NCBI GenBank assembly: GCA_965249455.1
Contig: OZ252236.1
Coordinates: 2,046,001 to 2,110,000 of the forward strand
Length of the DNA: 64,000 nt
Direction of reading: 5' to 3'
Origin: Jiulongibacter sp024742395
Lineage (GTDB): Bacteria; Bacteroidota; Bacteroidia; Cytophagales; Spirosomataceae
Shown piece after piece: positions 1 through 8,815 of the stretch. Below the pieces are notes generated by a model, which saw nothing but the letters and a program-made list of their open reading frames with translations, did no database searches and was not told the DNA's origin. The position numbers and the translations under genes are program-made. Position 1 is the stretch's first letter, and each line of letters opens with the position of its first letter.

Positions 1-288
1 TTCAAACTTGCATCCATTCAAGGCAAGCTGAAAAAGCTAGACGAATGGCTTAGAAACAGGTTACGGTATTGTATATGGCATCACTGGAAGAAACCTGAGA
101 AGAAAAGGCGAAGCCTCATTCGATTGGGAGTAAACCAAAGGCTTGCCTATGCATGGAGCAGGAGTAGAATGGGTGGCTGGCGAATCGCCCAAAGCCCTAT
201 ACTTGGCTCAACGCTCACCGTAGCACGTTTAAAACAAAGGGGTTACATAGCAATGATGGAATACTATCAAGAACGAAGGTTATGTTAA
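1..288 (+). CDS. ltrA: Group II intron-encoded maturase/reverse transcriptase, C-terminal part (5' end outside window)
   Basis: Frame 1 is open from the first base to TAA at 286-288 and gives 95 residues. They match the end of group II intron-encoded proteins: the maturase domain X with LDEWLRNRLRYCIWHHWKK (about residues 14-32), then IRLGVN and GGWRIAQSPILGSTLT. Domain X binds the intron RNA and promotes splicing and mobility. The protein stops about 25 residues after the GGWR motif, leaving no room for the DNA-binding/HNH endonuclease domain, so it is an endonuclease-minus type. The intron's structural RNA domains V and VI follow at once, the usual arrangement of an ORF nested upstream of domain V. 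The reverse transcriptase part lies left of the window, so its intactness is unknown. Confidence 0.9.
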   Translation, partial: FKLASIQGKLKKLDEWLRNRLRYCIWHHWKKPEKKRRSLIRLGVNQRLAYAWSRSRMGGWRIAQSPILGSTLTVARLKQRGYIAMMEYYQERRLC

Positions 289-289
289 C

Positions 290-374
290 GAACCGCCCAG
301 TACGAGACCCGTTTGCTGGGTGGTGTGAGAGGCGTACTCCATCAGTTACAACTGGTGGAGCCGTCTACTCGATT
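290..374 (+). ncRNA. Group II intron 3' end: domains V and VI
   Basis: Directly after the maturase stop, 291-299 (ACCGCCCAG) pairs with 316-324 (CTGGGTGGT, with a G-U pair) around a smaller internal hairpin, the size and form of catalytic domain V. A second hairpin with arms 337-346 and 351-360 (CTCCATCAGT/ACTGGTGGAG) fits domain VI, which carries the branch-point adenosine. The 3' splice junction is probably near 373-376. The exact junction and the branch A are inferred, since the 5' exon is not in the window. Confidence 0.75.
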
Positions 375-389
375 ACCTGCTGGCTTTTA

Positions 390-1238
390 TTATTCAATTA
401 CTACATTTTGTTCAGATGTAGTAGTCATTTTCATTTTCATAGTCATTTTTTCATTAACCTTAATTGTCATATCCATTGGTAATTCGGATTTGTATTTTGT
501 TAGATAGCTCTCATTGATGTCAAATTCTGATATCCCAGTTCCAGTTCCGCTTGCAACAACATTTAATTGCTCTTGGCTCATATCTAGTCCGACAGTTTGT
601 TTTATGTCAAAAAATGCTTTTCCATCTTTAATTTCAGTTAGAAAATATTCCATATCTATTTTCACGGAAATAGGATACATCCCTTCCATAGGGATAGACA
701 TTGGAATTTCACTGTTAAATTTATCTCCAACTTTCATTGGTCTTTCGGGAAACTTTATTGTTTGTTGAACACTTTCCAAAGTCGTAATTAATACTTTTCT
801 CATTTGTTGAGATACGTTTTCTCCAATTATCGTGTCTACTTTTAATTTATTTTCAGAATCATATTTTCCAAGAATTTTCATTCCGGAATAAGGCTTTTCT
901 TCTGTTGTTGCTTGTCCGTTAATTATAGTTTTGGAAATCATTTTGCCATAATTCATTGTAGCAGGAAACTCTCCGTTTTTGTCAAGTTTGTCCGTGATTA
1001 TGTCAGTTGACATATTGGTTTCACTTTCCGTTATCATTGGCAACTCAATTCCTTGGCTTTTTATTCTGTCAATTATTTCTTTATCAGCTTCAAATTGAAT
1101 TTCAGTGTATGAAGTTGTTTTAAGTTGAGTTTTATACTTTTTATTCGGTTTGAATTTGGTTTTAAAAGTGATGCTCTCTTGAGCACAACTGGTTATTGAA
1201 ATTAATATCAATAAAGTGAAAGTCAGTTTTTTTATCAT
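390..1238 (-). CDS. Putative lipoprotein of unknown function (282 aa)
   Basis: Residues 1-18 form a lipoprotein signal with the lipobox ITSC (C18), so the mature protein should be membrane-anchored, probably in the periplasm or outer membrane. The rest is rich in beta-strand-like, Lys/Thr/Met-containing segments with no catalytic motif that I recognise. Its general look recalls Bacteroidota proteins that begin with an extended 'K-x-KPNKKY' strand (DUF6263-like), but this assignment is weak. The reading frame ends only about 15 bases from the inferred 3' end of the group II intron, so the two are tail-to-tail neighbours. By eye the gene is more A/T-rich than most of the window, which together with the intron and the remnant at 1310-1435 suggests an acquired or reshuffled segment. 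Confidence 0.75.
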   Translation of the reverse strand: MIKKLTFTLLILISITSCAQESITFKTKFKPNKKYKTQLKTTSYTEIQFEADKEIIDRIKSQGIELPMITESETNMSTDIITDKLDKNGEFPATMNYGKMISKTIINGQATTEEKPYSGMKILGKYDSENKLKVDTIIGENVSQQMRKVLITTLESVQQTIKFPERPMKVGDKFNSEIPMSIPMEGMYPISVKIDMEYFLTEIKDGKAFFDIKQTVGLDMSQEQLNVVASGTGTGISEFDINESYLTKYKSELPMDMTIKVNEKMTMKMKMTTTSEQNVVIE

Positions 1239-1265
1239 AGGTTTCTGTTCAGCTTGCAGGTAACA

Positions 1266-1298
1266 GCGATATATCAGGACATATGTCTGATATATCGC
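1266..1298. repeat. 16-bp near-perfect inverted repeat upstream of the lipoprotein gene
   Basis: The arms are GCGATATATCAG plus ACAT and their exact complement, with one extra G on the left arm. It lies 28-60 bases upstream of the ATG at 1238, where a promoter or operator for that minus-strand gene would be. Neither side has a T-run, so it does not look like an ordinary intrinsic terminator. An operator or a mobile-element scar is possible. Confidence 0.6.
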
Positions 1299-1309
1299 AA
1301 ATATTTTAT

Positions 1310-1435
1310 CTAATCTAAGAGGTTTTTATTTTCCGCAAAAGTATCTACTTCTACAGGTGTATATATTTCTTTATAGGTAGAATTAAAGAGATCTGCCAAA
1401 ACTTGAATCCGTCTTTCATCTACACCATTTTCTAC
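1310..1435 (-). pseudogene. Decayed gene fragment, possibly the tail of an XRE-type regulator
   Basis: A 41-codon stretch is open after an in-frame TGA and ends in TAG at 1310-1312. The peptide begins VENGVDERRIQVLADLFN and ends near TPVEVDTFAENKNLLD. 'xENG....IxxLAxLFN.s..elY' is the pattern at the end of a Cro/C1-type helix-turn-helix and the short linker after it. There is no start codon and no upstream coding continuity, so it is a remnant if real. The rest of the 1239-1594 interval holds only the inverted repeat at 1266-1298 and no other recognisable feature. Confidence 0.35.
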
Positions 1436-1594
1436 TCAGTCTATTCCATGTTTGAGGCTTTGGGGCGGTGATTAGTGTAATCCGGTTTAAAGTCTTTTTT
1501 TTATCGGCATTGCCTATCGTAAATGTGATTTAATAACAATTCAGCTAATTGAGAAGATTTATTGACGGTATGCGTGTTTAATTAAAGTTCAGTT

Positions 1595-3124
1595 TTACCT
1601 GTCTACTTTCCCATACGTTACGCCTTCCCAGCTGTCTGTTCTGAAAGGTGTCATGGGCAAGCCATCGCGGTTATACATATTACATTTTGGGTTGTTAGCC
1701 CAGGCATAACGAACGGCAACGGGATTCTTGACACTTTCGCTGGAGATTTCCATTTGATTGTTGGAAATGATTTTGCCTTCTGCCCAAACAAACTTTTTGT
1801 CGGCTCCCGCAATGGCAAAGCCTTGTGGTTCTCTGGTATCAAAAGAATAAAGTCCCTGGCCCACACTGTCAAAAGTCAAAAGTATTTTGTCTCCCTTAAC
1901 TTCCATTGATTTATACCTTGGTCCCTCATGAATGATGTTCTTATGATAATCTCTTGCCAGGGCAATTCTGACCAGGCGGTCGGCCACCGTTTGTTTGTTT
2001 CTGGGATGAATATCCCTTCCTTCTCCCAGGTCAATAATCACGGCTTCTCCTACATTTGATAGTTTATCTTTGGTCATGGTTTGGGCTTCACGCAGCTCGG
2101 CCCAGCCACTTTCTTCCGGTTGGTCAGATTCTGCCATAAAATCTGCTAACTGCACATAATAGAAAGGGAAATCGCCTTGTTTCCATTCATTACGCCAGTT
2201 CTGAATCATTAAGGGGAAGAGGTCTCTATACTGATAAGAACGCCCTGCATTGGATTCTCCCTGATACCAGATCACTCCTTTGATGCCGTAACCAATAGTA
2301 GGGTGAAGAACGCCGTTGTAAATATTGGCCGGACGATGATTTCCTGTCAATAAATTACCTGGTTTTCTTGGCATGGCTTCTTCTCTGTTGCCCGCCTTCC
2401 ATTCTTCCATGGATTCATTCCACTTTTTTAATTCTTCTTCGTAGTTATATGTTTGTTCTAACTTTTTCCATGAAGATATGAGTGCAGAATAATTCTTATC
2501 GGATTCCAAAACGTCTCTGTTAACCCATGCTTCTGCGGCAGAGCCGCCCCAGGCGTTATCAATAAGGCCAATAGGTACATCTAAAGCATGATGTAAACGC
2601 TGGCCAAAGAAATAGCCAATGGCAGAAAAGTCTGGTGTGGTTTCAGGACTGGCGGCCTCCCACGCTCCATTGAAATCATCCTGAGGCATAGATGTGCCCA
2701 CCTGCGGAACGCTGATTAGCCGAATCTTTGGGTAATTAGAGGTGGCAATGGCTAGCTCACCGCTGTTGGTGTTTCTTAAAGACCATTGCATGTTTGATTG
2801 TCCGGAGCAAATCCATACTTCGCCCACCAAAATATCTTCAAAAAAGAATTTCGAATGATCGCCCTGGATATACATTTTATACGGGCCACCAGCCGGTATT
2901 GGCTTCAGGAGTATACGCCAGGCTCCTTTGGCATCTGCAATGGTAGTATGGCTTTGACCATTAATTTCTACGGTGATTTTTTCATTAGGTTTTGCCCGGC
3001 CCCAAACAGGATTGTCCTGCTTTTGCTGCAAAACCATGTGGTCGCCAAAAATGGAAGGTAGTTTAATTTGTGCCTGTACCTGAAAGGCAAACAGGACAGC
3101 ACATACGAAAGAGAAAAATTTCAT
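1595..3124 (-). CDS. Sialate O-acetylesterase (SGNH hydrolase family)
   Basis: A 509-residue exported esterase expected to remove O-acetyl groups from sialic acids or related acetylated sugars in the periplasm. Residues 1-19 are a Sec signal peptide ending AQA. The SGNH block I motif is WICSGQSNMQW with the nucleophile Ser110; a second SASA-domain block is VIWYQGESNAGRSYQYRDLF; the catalytic Asp/His pair is in GEGRDIHPRNK. The opening 'IKLPSIFGDHMVLQQ' and C-terminal jelly-roll-like part are typical of the family, and length is normal. It stands alone, divergent from the lipoprotein at 3349, and fits the polysaccharide-degrading theme of the next genes. A xylan acetylesterase specificity cannot be excluded. 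Confidence 0.9.
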   Translation of the reverse strand: MKFFSFVCAVLFAFQVQAQIKLPSIFGDHMVLQQKQDNPVWGRAKPNEKITVEINGQSHTTIADAKGAWRILLKPIPAGGPYKMYIQGDHSKFFFEDILVGEVWICSGQSNMQWSLRNTNSGELAIATSNYPKIRLISVPQVGTSMPQDDFNGAWEAASPETTPDFSAIGYFFGQRLHHALDVPIGLIDNAWGGSAAEAWVNRDVLESDKNYSALISSWKKLEQTYNYEEELKKWNESMEEWKAGNREEAMPRKPGNLLTGNHRPANIYNGVLHPTIGYGIKGVIWYQGESNAGRSYQYRDLFPLMIQNWRNEWKQGDFPFYYVQLADFMAESDQPEESGWAELREAQTMTKDKLSNVGEAVIIDLGEGRDIHPRNKQTVADRLVRIALARDYHKNIIHEGPRYKSMEVKGDKILLTFDSVGQGLYSFDTREPQGFAIAGADKKFVWAEGKIISNNQMEISSESVKNPVAVRYAWANNPKCNMYNRDGLPMTPFRTDSWEGVTYGKVDR

Positions 3125-3348
3125 CAGGATGGTGTTAATAGGGTTGAATGAGTGAATTAATTATTCACGGCTATTCTAATATACCAGTTTAAATGAAATG
3201 ACTTTTAAAAAATAGACGAAAAGCGAATGATGATCAATAGATCAATGAAGTGTATATACCTGTGCGGCAAACTGAATGCGGTATTTGAAAATTCAAAGCA
3301 GATAATTTATTCATACAACCTGAGCCTCTTCTTTTTCATTTAATAACT

Positions 3349-3762
3349 ATGAAGAAGATACCGGGCATACTTTTATTCGTGACTCTGGCTTTTAGTTGTC
3401 AGCAAATTTATACCTCTCCCCAAAAGTTGATTGGCAAATGGGATAATACCTATTATGTACAAACTTTAGACTCTACCGGCAAATGGAGTGACTGGACGCT
3501 GATAAATACTTTTGCAGCCTTGCCGCAATTAGAATTTACTTCGGAGGGAAAAATCCTTTGGGATGGCAAGCCTTCAACTTCTTGTTGCTCTTATTTAAGC
3601 TATGCTTTAAAAGGCAATAAAATTCATTTGAGTGATCCGGCCGCTTCAGATGCATTGTGCAATTGTGCCGCCTGCGATGTTTGGGGAATTGAAAAACTCA
3701 CTGATGAAATCTTAGAAATTGACATGTGTTATTCTAAGGTTCGGTATAGTAGAGCTAAATAG
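3349..3762 (+). CDS. Small cysteine-rich lipoprotein, lipocalin-like (137 aa)
   Basis: The signal sequence ends in AFSC, giving a lipidated Cys17. The mature part starts with LIGKWDNTYYVQTLD, the pattern of the first strand of small lipocalin-like domains (G-x-W), and alternates short strands to the end. It carries several further cysteines (a CC pair, then CNCAAC and a C-terminal CYS), suggesting disulfides or a metal site. No function is recognised. It is transcribed alone from the 224-bp region shared with the divergent esterase and ends 3 bp from the convergent gene at 3766. Confidence 0.75.
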   Translation: MKKIPGILLFVTLAFSCQQIYTSPQKLIGKWDNTYYVQTLDSTGKWSDWTLINTFAALPQLEFTSEGKILWDGKPSTSCCSYLSYALKGNKIHLSDPAASDALCNCAACDVWGIEKLTDEILEIDMCYSKVRYSRAK

Positions 3763-3765
3763 CCT

Positions 3766-4977
3766 TTACTTAGTATGATTTAAATGGTTTTCCAATAGAA
3801 AGACCCCGTTTTTGTTGGCAATAACTATGTCCATGCTCCCGTCCTGATTCATGTCATGCGTAGCAATATTGAGTCCGGCTCCTGAGTCATTGTCAATAAA
3901 ATGTTCTTTAAAATACGGGTACCTGTTTGGTGTAAACTCAAACCATAGTAAAATGGGAGCATCGGCATCTCCGGCATCTCTTCCGTTATGTGCTAAGTAT
4001 CTCTTACCTGTTATGTAATCAGGCCTGCCATTGTTATCAAGATCTGCCAGGATAGAGGAGTGGGTCTGTGCGGTTGTTTCGCTCATTAGATGTGTTTTGA
4101 AATTGATGTGGCCGTCTAATTCAATTTGCTCATGCCACCAAACGCCTAAACCATGGGCAGAGGCACTAATCACGTCGTTCTTTCCGTCCTGATTTACATC
4201 CAGAACCTGCATATGAGAACAGGCTTCACCTAAATTGGCCTGATGAAATCTCCAGTTAGCACTTGACTTATTGTCTTGGCCTTCAAACCATCCTTCGGTT
4301 ATAACCACATCTTTTATACCGTCATTATTGATGTCTCCATAGCCTATTCCATGTGAGTATCTATCTGTGCCCGCTACATTTTCAGTACTTATATTATGCC
4401 TTGTCCATTTGGTTTCTCCGGCTCGGGTGGGTGCCTGAAGCCATACAATTTGCTTTTTCATGACATCGCTACAAAGAATATCAAGCCGGCCATCTTCGTT
4501 TATATCAATAAAGCCCGGCGACTCATTTCCAACATTCATAGCGTCTGCTATGATATGCTTTTTCCAGTCCCCATCTTGGTTTTGGTTATTCTCCAGCCAA
4601 AAGCTGGCTTTGCCCGGGTAGTCAATGATTACTACATCGTCCCATCCGTCCAGATTTACATCCAGTGACATATTTAGGAATGATTCACTATACTCTTCCC
4701 TCGGATTAAAGACTCTGGAAGGGCCCATCTGATGGCGTTTCCAGTTAGGTGCCTCAAACCAGAAAAAGCCGGCAATAATATCCGGCAATCCATCTTTATT
4801 TAAATCTGCCACGGCTACACCTTCAGATAGAAAATCTCTGGTGATGGTAGTTTTGTTAAAATATTCTGATGTTTTTGGCTGAGCTTGAATGTTCTCAGAA
4901 TTGCAGGCCGTGAGAAACAGGATGGAAAGCATGGCCATGATTAAATCTGCCCTAAAAATTGTGTTGTTGTAAATCAT
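3766..4977 (-). CDS. FG-GAP/VCBS repeat lipoprotein
   Basis: A 403-residue lipoprotein (lipobox LTAC, Cys25) made of about seven repeats, each with a DxNxDGxxD calcium-binding loop: DLNKDGLPD, DVNLDGWDD, DINEDGRLD, DINNDGIKD, DVNQDGKND, DLDNNGRPD and DMNQDGSMD. This predicts a seven-bladed, Ca2+-stabilised propeller of the integrin-alpha type. Its ATG overlaps the stop of the dehydrogenase gene at 4974 by 4 bp (ATGA), so the two are probably translationally coupled. Such proteins occur with PVC-type dehydrogenases and DUF1080 proteins in sugar-degradation loci; a binding or scaffold role is inferred. Confidence 0.85.
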   Translation of the reverse strand: MIYNNTIFRADLIMAMLSILFLTACNSENIQAQPKTSEYFNKTTITRDFLSEGVAVADLNKDGLPDIIAGFFWFEAPNWKRHQMGPSRVFNPREEYSESFLNMSLDVNLDGWDDVVIIDYPGKASFWLENNQNQDGDWKKHIIADAMNVGNESPGFIDINEDGRLDILCSDVMKKQIVWLQAPTRAGETKWTRHNISTENVAGTDRYSHGIGYGDINNDGIKDVVITEGWFEGQDNKSSANWRFHQANLGEACSHMQVLDVNQDGKNDVISASAHGLGVWWHEQIELDGHINFKTHLMSETTAQTHSSILADLDNNGRPDYITGKRYLAHNGRDAGDADAPILLWFEFTPNRYPYFKEHFIDNDSGAGLNIATHDMNQDGSMDIVIANKNGVFLLENHLNHTK

Positions 4978-7814
4978 TCTGATAAAATCTTTTCTATGCT
5001 CTCTAATTCCATGTGACGGGAATGAGCAGCTTCTGTATTTAATCTAACTTTTAACTTCTCTAATTGTTTTCTGGACTCCTCAGTTTTTATACTTCCTACT
5101 TTTTGAATCATGTAAAGAAGCATTTTGGGCATATAACTTTGTTCGGCCAGTTCCAGTGCCTTCTGACTATTTAGATCAGCCAAAGGTTCAGCAGCATACC
5201 ACAGCATTAAAGGAAGGTTTTGATCACTACTGTCTTCTTCTCTTTGTACTAAATTCGAAAGAATCTCCCATCTATCGGCAAGAGGAAGTCGTTGTGTGGC
5301 TGAACTTAAGTACAACCTGACCATAGGTGAGGGCTCATTTTTTGCCAATTCTTCAAATTTTTCGACTGTTGCCGAAGAAAGTTTCTTGTTCTCAGCTAAA
5401 AGCTGAATGCTCCAGCTTCTTAAGTGTTCGTTACTGTTTTCCAGAAGTTTATTCAGGTCTTTTTCTGTTAGGCCGTCTAGTACATGAAGAGTCCATAAGG
5501 CTCGTAATTTCCGAATGATGTCAGGGTGCGTATGAAGTATTTCTTTTAAAGCACTAATCACCTTAGGATTATTACCTGCCCTTTCCTGCAGAAGGGTTCG
5601 GGCTTGTCTCACATACCACTCATTGTTATGAAGTTGATATTGAACCAGTTCCAAATTGGTGGCCTGGTATAAATTAACAGGAGACCATTGGTCTGTTTTG
5701 TAGCTGATTTTAAATATTCGCCCCAGTGATTTGTCATGCACATCAGGATTGGGACTGTGACACTGGTTTTGGTCATACCAATCAATGGCATACACTGAGC
5801 CTGACGGATCGTATTTGAAATTTAACCATTGCGACCAGGAGTCATTCATGACAATAAAGTCTTTTTCATGTGTGGCTTTGTATCCTGAGCCTGAAGGAGT
5901 CAGCTGGTCAATGTTCATTCTGGCTCCGTTGATATTGTTCATGAAAATCTGATTTCGATACTTAGAAGGCCAGGAGTCGCCGCCCAGATAAATCATAGCA
6001 CCAGAGTGTGCATGACCGCCACCTGCGGCCGCAGATCTGAAGTTACCTGCATGTGGCCCTCGGTCTCCCAGATAGTGCACATGATCACCAATGGTTTTGA
6101 TATCATCAAATGTGTATGGATTAAAGTGTTTTCCAGCCTGCCTCTGATATCTGCCGCCCTGTGTAATATGGTACATGTGCGGAATAACGCAAACCGTTAT
6201 AAACGTATGGCCGTATTCATTGAAGTCTATGCCCCAGGGGTTGCTGGTACCTTCGGCAAATACTTCAAATACATGACGGGTAGGATGATAACGCCAAACG
6301 CCACCGTTGATTTTTTGACGCTCTGAATCTGATGAACCGGGCTTGCCAACATTAGAATGGGTAAATACTCCATGGCAGCCATAAAGCCAGCCGTCTGGTC
6401 CCCATCTTAGATTGTTTAATACTTCATGGGTATCCTGCGTGCCCCATCCATCCAATAGTTTTTGTGGAGGTCCGGCCGGCTTATCGGTTTCGTAATTAAC
6501 AGGAATAAACAACAAATAAGGAGCGGCCCCCAGCCAAACTCCGCCCATTCCTACTTCTATGCCGCTCACCAGATTTAAGCCTTCGGCAAAAACTTTTCGC
6601 TTGTCTAGGGTTCCATCTCCATTGGTGTCTTCAAAAATCAGAATACGGTCTTTGCCTTCACCTTCTTTGGCAGGGGTAGGGTAGGTATGGCCTTCTACCA
6701 CCCATAATCTACCTCGAGCTTCTATAGTGAAGCTTATCGGTCGAATGATATCGGGTTCTGCTGCCGCAAGTTTTATTGTAAAACCTTCAGGTAAATCCAT
6801 GACCTTGACCGCTTCTGTACCGGAAAGGCCCGAGTTTATGATAGGATCAAGAGGAGGTAGAATGATGATATCACTCGGTTTTAGCTCATTTTGAAAGAAT
6901 GGTCTTTCTTTATGAAAACGGAAATCGTCAAAGTTAATATGAGCCCAGGTATCTTTTCCAATGTATGAAATGGGAGAGACACCGGTTTCATTATCAACAA
7001 TGCGGATGAAAATTTCTTTACCCAGGTGTTTACTCAAATCGGCAACTACGGGTTGCAAAGTTGCTCTGCCTTGGCCTGTAGAACTGAATATCACTTCCTT
7101 GGTTTTTGATAAGACAAGCTCAACACGCGTATCATGTAAAGCTCCTCCAGACACTTTAAAAGAGGCAAAAGGATGAGTGACCTTAAACAGGGTGGATTGT
7201 AAAGTCCCTGTTAATTGATGATTTAACGTGCCACCGCTACTCAGAAAGTACTGACCATCAAAACCAATTTGAGTTTCTGGGTCATGAATTTTATCAATAT
7301 GGGCATCAAAAACAGGTTCAGTAAATGCCTCACCTGTGGCAGTCCAGTCACTGAAGTCACCGGTCTCAAATCCCAAATTAAGGACTTTGCCCTTTTTCTC
7401 AGGTAGAATTCCGAGGATGGTTTTGTCTGATATTTCACCTTCAACGACCTTGAAGTCTCCCACCATGCCAGCCGCCCGGTGCCCTGGAACCGTACAATAA
7501 TAGGTGTCATCATTTGTGGCTAAAAAAGTGATGCTGGTTTGACTTCCTTTTTCAAAAATGGTTTCACTTTTTACTCCTGCATTTTCCATCGCTACGTCAT
7601 GGGTCATGTTTTCGCCGTTGGTAATGATGATTCTTACCCTATCGCCTTTATTTGCCCTTAAAGTGGGGTTTCGGGTGCCATCTTTGGCAAAAAAACCGAG
7701 CATTGTGGCCTCCAGAGCATACACTCTGTCAATTTTCGTAGTGTCTATGGCGGCAGAGAGGTGCTTGGGAAGAAGAATCCCAAAAAGTAGGAGAAGGGAA
7801 AGGGAAGTTTTCAT
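4974..7814 (-). CDS. Cupredoxin-fused PVC-type (TIGR02604-like) membrane-bound dehydrogenase
   Basis: A 946-residue exported protein (signal peptide about 1-21). Residues 30-125 form a plastocyanin/azurin-like domain with a full type 1 copper set: His72, then Cys107-x4-His112-x4-Met117 (YYCTVPGHRAAGM). Residues about 140-310 look like a galactose-binding-type jelly roll. From about 335 (DLPEGFTIKLAAAEPDIIRP) follows the beta-propeller 'putative membrane-bound dehydrogenase' domain abundant in Planctomycetes and Bacteroidota, with HEVLNNLRWGPDGWLYGCHG and GGGHAHSGAMIYLGGDSWP. The last 200 residues are HEAT-like helices. Family members often end in a cytochrome c domain; no CxxCH is present here, so the copper domain may be the electron acceptor. 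It forms an operon with DUF1080 (29 bp upstream) and the FG-GAP gene. Confidence 0.85.
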   Translation of the reverse strand: MKTSLSLLLLFGILLPKHLSAAIDTTKIDRVYALEATMLGFFAKDGTRNPTLRANKGDRVRIIITNGENMTHDVAMENAGVKSETIFEKGSQTSITFLATNDDTYYCTVPGHRAAGMVGDFKVVEGEISDKTILGILPEKKGKVLNLGFETGDFSDWTATGEAFTEPVFDAHIDKIHDPETQIGFDGQYFLSSGGTLNHQLTGTLQSTLFKVTHPFASFKVSGGALHDTRVELVLSKTKEVIFSSTGQGRATLQPVVADLSKHLGKEIFIRIVDNETGVSPISYIGKDTWAHINFDDFRFHKERPFFQNELKPSDIIILPPLDPIINSGLSGTEAVKVMDLPEGFTIKLAAAEPDIIRPISFTIEARGRLWVVEGHTYPTPAKEGEGKDRILIFEDTNGDGTLDKRKVFAEGLNLVSGIEVGMGGVWLGAAPYLLFIPVNYETDKPAGPPQKLLDGWGTQDTHEVLNNLRWGPDGWLYGCHGVFTHSNVGKPGSSDSERQKINGGVWRYHPTRHVFEVFAEGTSNPWGIDFNEYGHTFITVCVIPHMYHITQGGRYQRQAGKHFNPYTFDDIKTIGDHVHYLGDRGPHAGNFRSAAAGGGHAHSGAMIYLGGDSWPSKYRNQIFMNNINGARMNIDQLTPSGSGYKATHEKDFIVMNDSWSQWLNFKYDPSGSVYAIDWYDQNQCHSPNPDVHDKSLGRIFKISYKTDQWSPVNLYQATNLELVQYQLHNNEWYVRQARTLLQERAGNNPKVISALKEILHTHPDIIRKLRALWTLHVLDGLTEKDLNKLLENSNEHLRSWSIQLLAENKKLSSATVEKFEELAKNEPSPMVRLYLSSATQRLPLADRWEILSNLVQREEDSSDQNLPLMLWYAAEPLADLNSQKALELAEQSYMPKMLLYMIQKVGSIKTEESRKQLEKLKVRLNTEAAHSRHMELESIEKILSE

Positions 7815-7843
7815 GTCTTATAGGGTAGGTTGTCTTAGACTGT

Positions 7844-8476
7844 CTAAGGCAGTCTTTTAATTTCAATGTCTTTAAAGAATACTTTTGCCTTGCCACCACC
7901 GTGAATTTGCAAACCAATCAGGCCATTCTGCGGAATGGTTTCATCAGGTTCTCTATAGTCTACGGATTGGTGGCCGTTAACGAAAAGTTGAATATGACGA
8001 TCTACGGCTAAGACCTGGTAATCGTTCCATTCGTTAATGTTTATCCAATCCAGCACCTGAACTGAATCAGGAGCAATCAGCGTTTTATTTCTTCTTGATT
8101 CGTCATATAAGCTGGCCCAATAATCTTCACCGAAGTCGGCCTGATAACCGGTCATTTCATAGTCAGGTTCAGATAATCGTGAACTTCTGAACTGAATACC
8201 CGAATTAATAAATCCTTCATTACCAGTTAGTTTAATTTTAAGTCGGAGATCAAAATTGGCATACGCCTCTTGAGTGCATAAAAATTCATTATGAGGAACA
8301 AGCTCATCCAATGAACCGCCTGTTATCATCCCATTCTCTATTTTCCAGGTATTTAGGGTGTCACCTTCCCATCCCTGAAAGTTCTTGCCGTTGAAAAGAG
8401 ATTGATATGAATTCTCGTTCGTTTCAGAGCACGAGAAGACTGCTAAGACAATAAGTAATATTGACAGATATTTCAT
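7844..8476 (-). CDS. DUF1080 (3-keto-disaccharide hydrolase-type) lipoprotein
   Basis: A 210-residue lipoprotein (lipobox VFSC, Cys16). The mature part begins YQSLFNGKNFQGWEGD and ends with GLIGLQIHGGGKAKVFFKDIEI, the two hallmark blocks of the DUF1080 concanavalin-like fold; FINSGIQFRS in the middle is also typical. Members act on 3-keto-glycosides or bind glycans. It is the first gene of the minus-strand cluster DUF1080 / cupredoxin-dehydrogenase / FG-GAP, so a joint role in oxidative attack on sugars is likely. The substrate cannot be read from sequence. Confidence 0.9.
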   Translation of the reverse strand: MKYLSILLIVLAVFSCSETNENSYQSLFNGKNFQGWEGDTLNTWKIENGMITGGSLDELVPHNEFLCTQEAYANFDLRLKIKLTGNEGFINSGIQFRSSRLSEPDYEMTGYQADFGEDYWASLYDESRRNKTLIAPDSVQVLDWININEWNDYQVLAVDRHIQLFVNGHQSVDYREPDETIPQNGLIGLQIHGGGKAKVFFKDIEIKRLP

Positions 8477-8538
8477 TATAGGGTAGGTTTTGACAGGAAT
8501 TAAACTTGAGAAGAATCAGTACTTCTCTTTAAGATGCT

Positions 8539-8742
8539 CTAGGCCTTAATTGCCAGAGCCTTTGAAGGACATTTTTCTACCTGTGCTCTAATGGCTTCTT
8601 TGGTCTCATTTTCTGTTTGAATCCAAGGTCTTTCTTTGGGTTTAAACACCGAAGGAAGCCCCCTGGCACATATACCTGAATGAATACATTTGCTTGCATC
8701 CCATAGGATGGTCAAGTCTTCTTTTTGGTACTCTTTTGTCAT
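8539..8742 (-). CDS. Small divergent (4Fe-4S) ferredoxin-like protein (67 aa)
   Basis: The cysteines lie in KCIHSGICARG and EKCPSKAL (Cys19, Cys25, Cys58). This is the pattern of the Fer4_19 'divergent 4Fe-4S mono-cluster' family, which lacks the regular CxxCxxCxxxCP array. It should be a cytoplasmic electron carrier or cluster-binding protein. The gene sits 62 bp upstream of the DUF1080 gene in the same direction and might be read with it. The redox partner is unknown. Confidence 0.85.
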   Translation of the reverse strand: MTKEYQKEDLTILWDASKCIHSGICARGLPSVFKPKERPWIQTENETKEAIRAQVEKCPSKALAIKA

Positions 8743-8815
8743 GATTTATACTTTTTTGATAATAAATTTAGACAAAAAGATTGGTGCCTGAAATAGTTTT
8801 TTTTGCACTCAGTCA

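Noticed and set aside
282..507. Two overlapping short plus-strand frames after the maturase
   Set aside because: They lie within the structured domains V and VI of the intron and within the antisense of the gene at 390; no coding signature.
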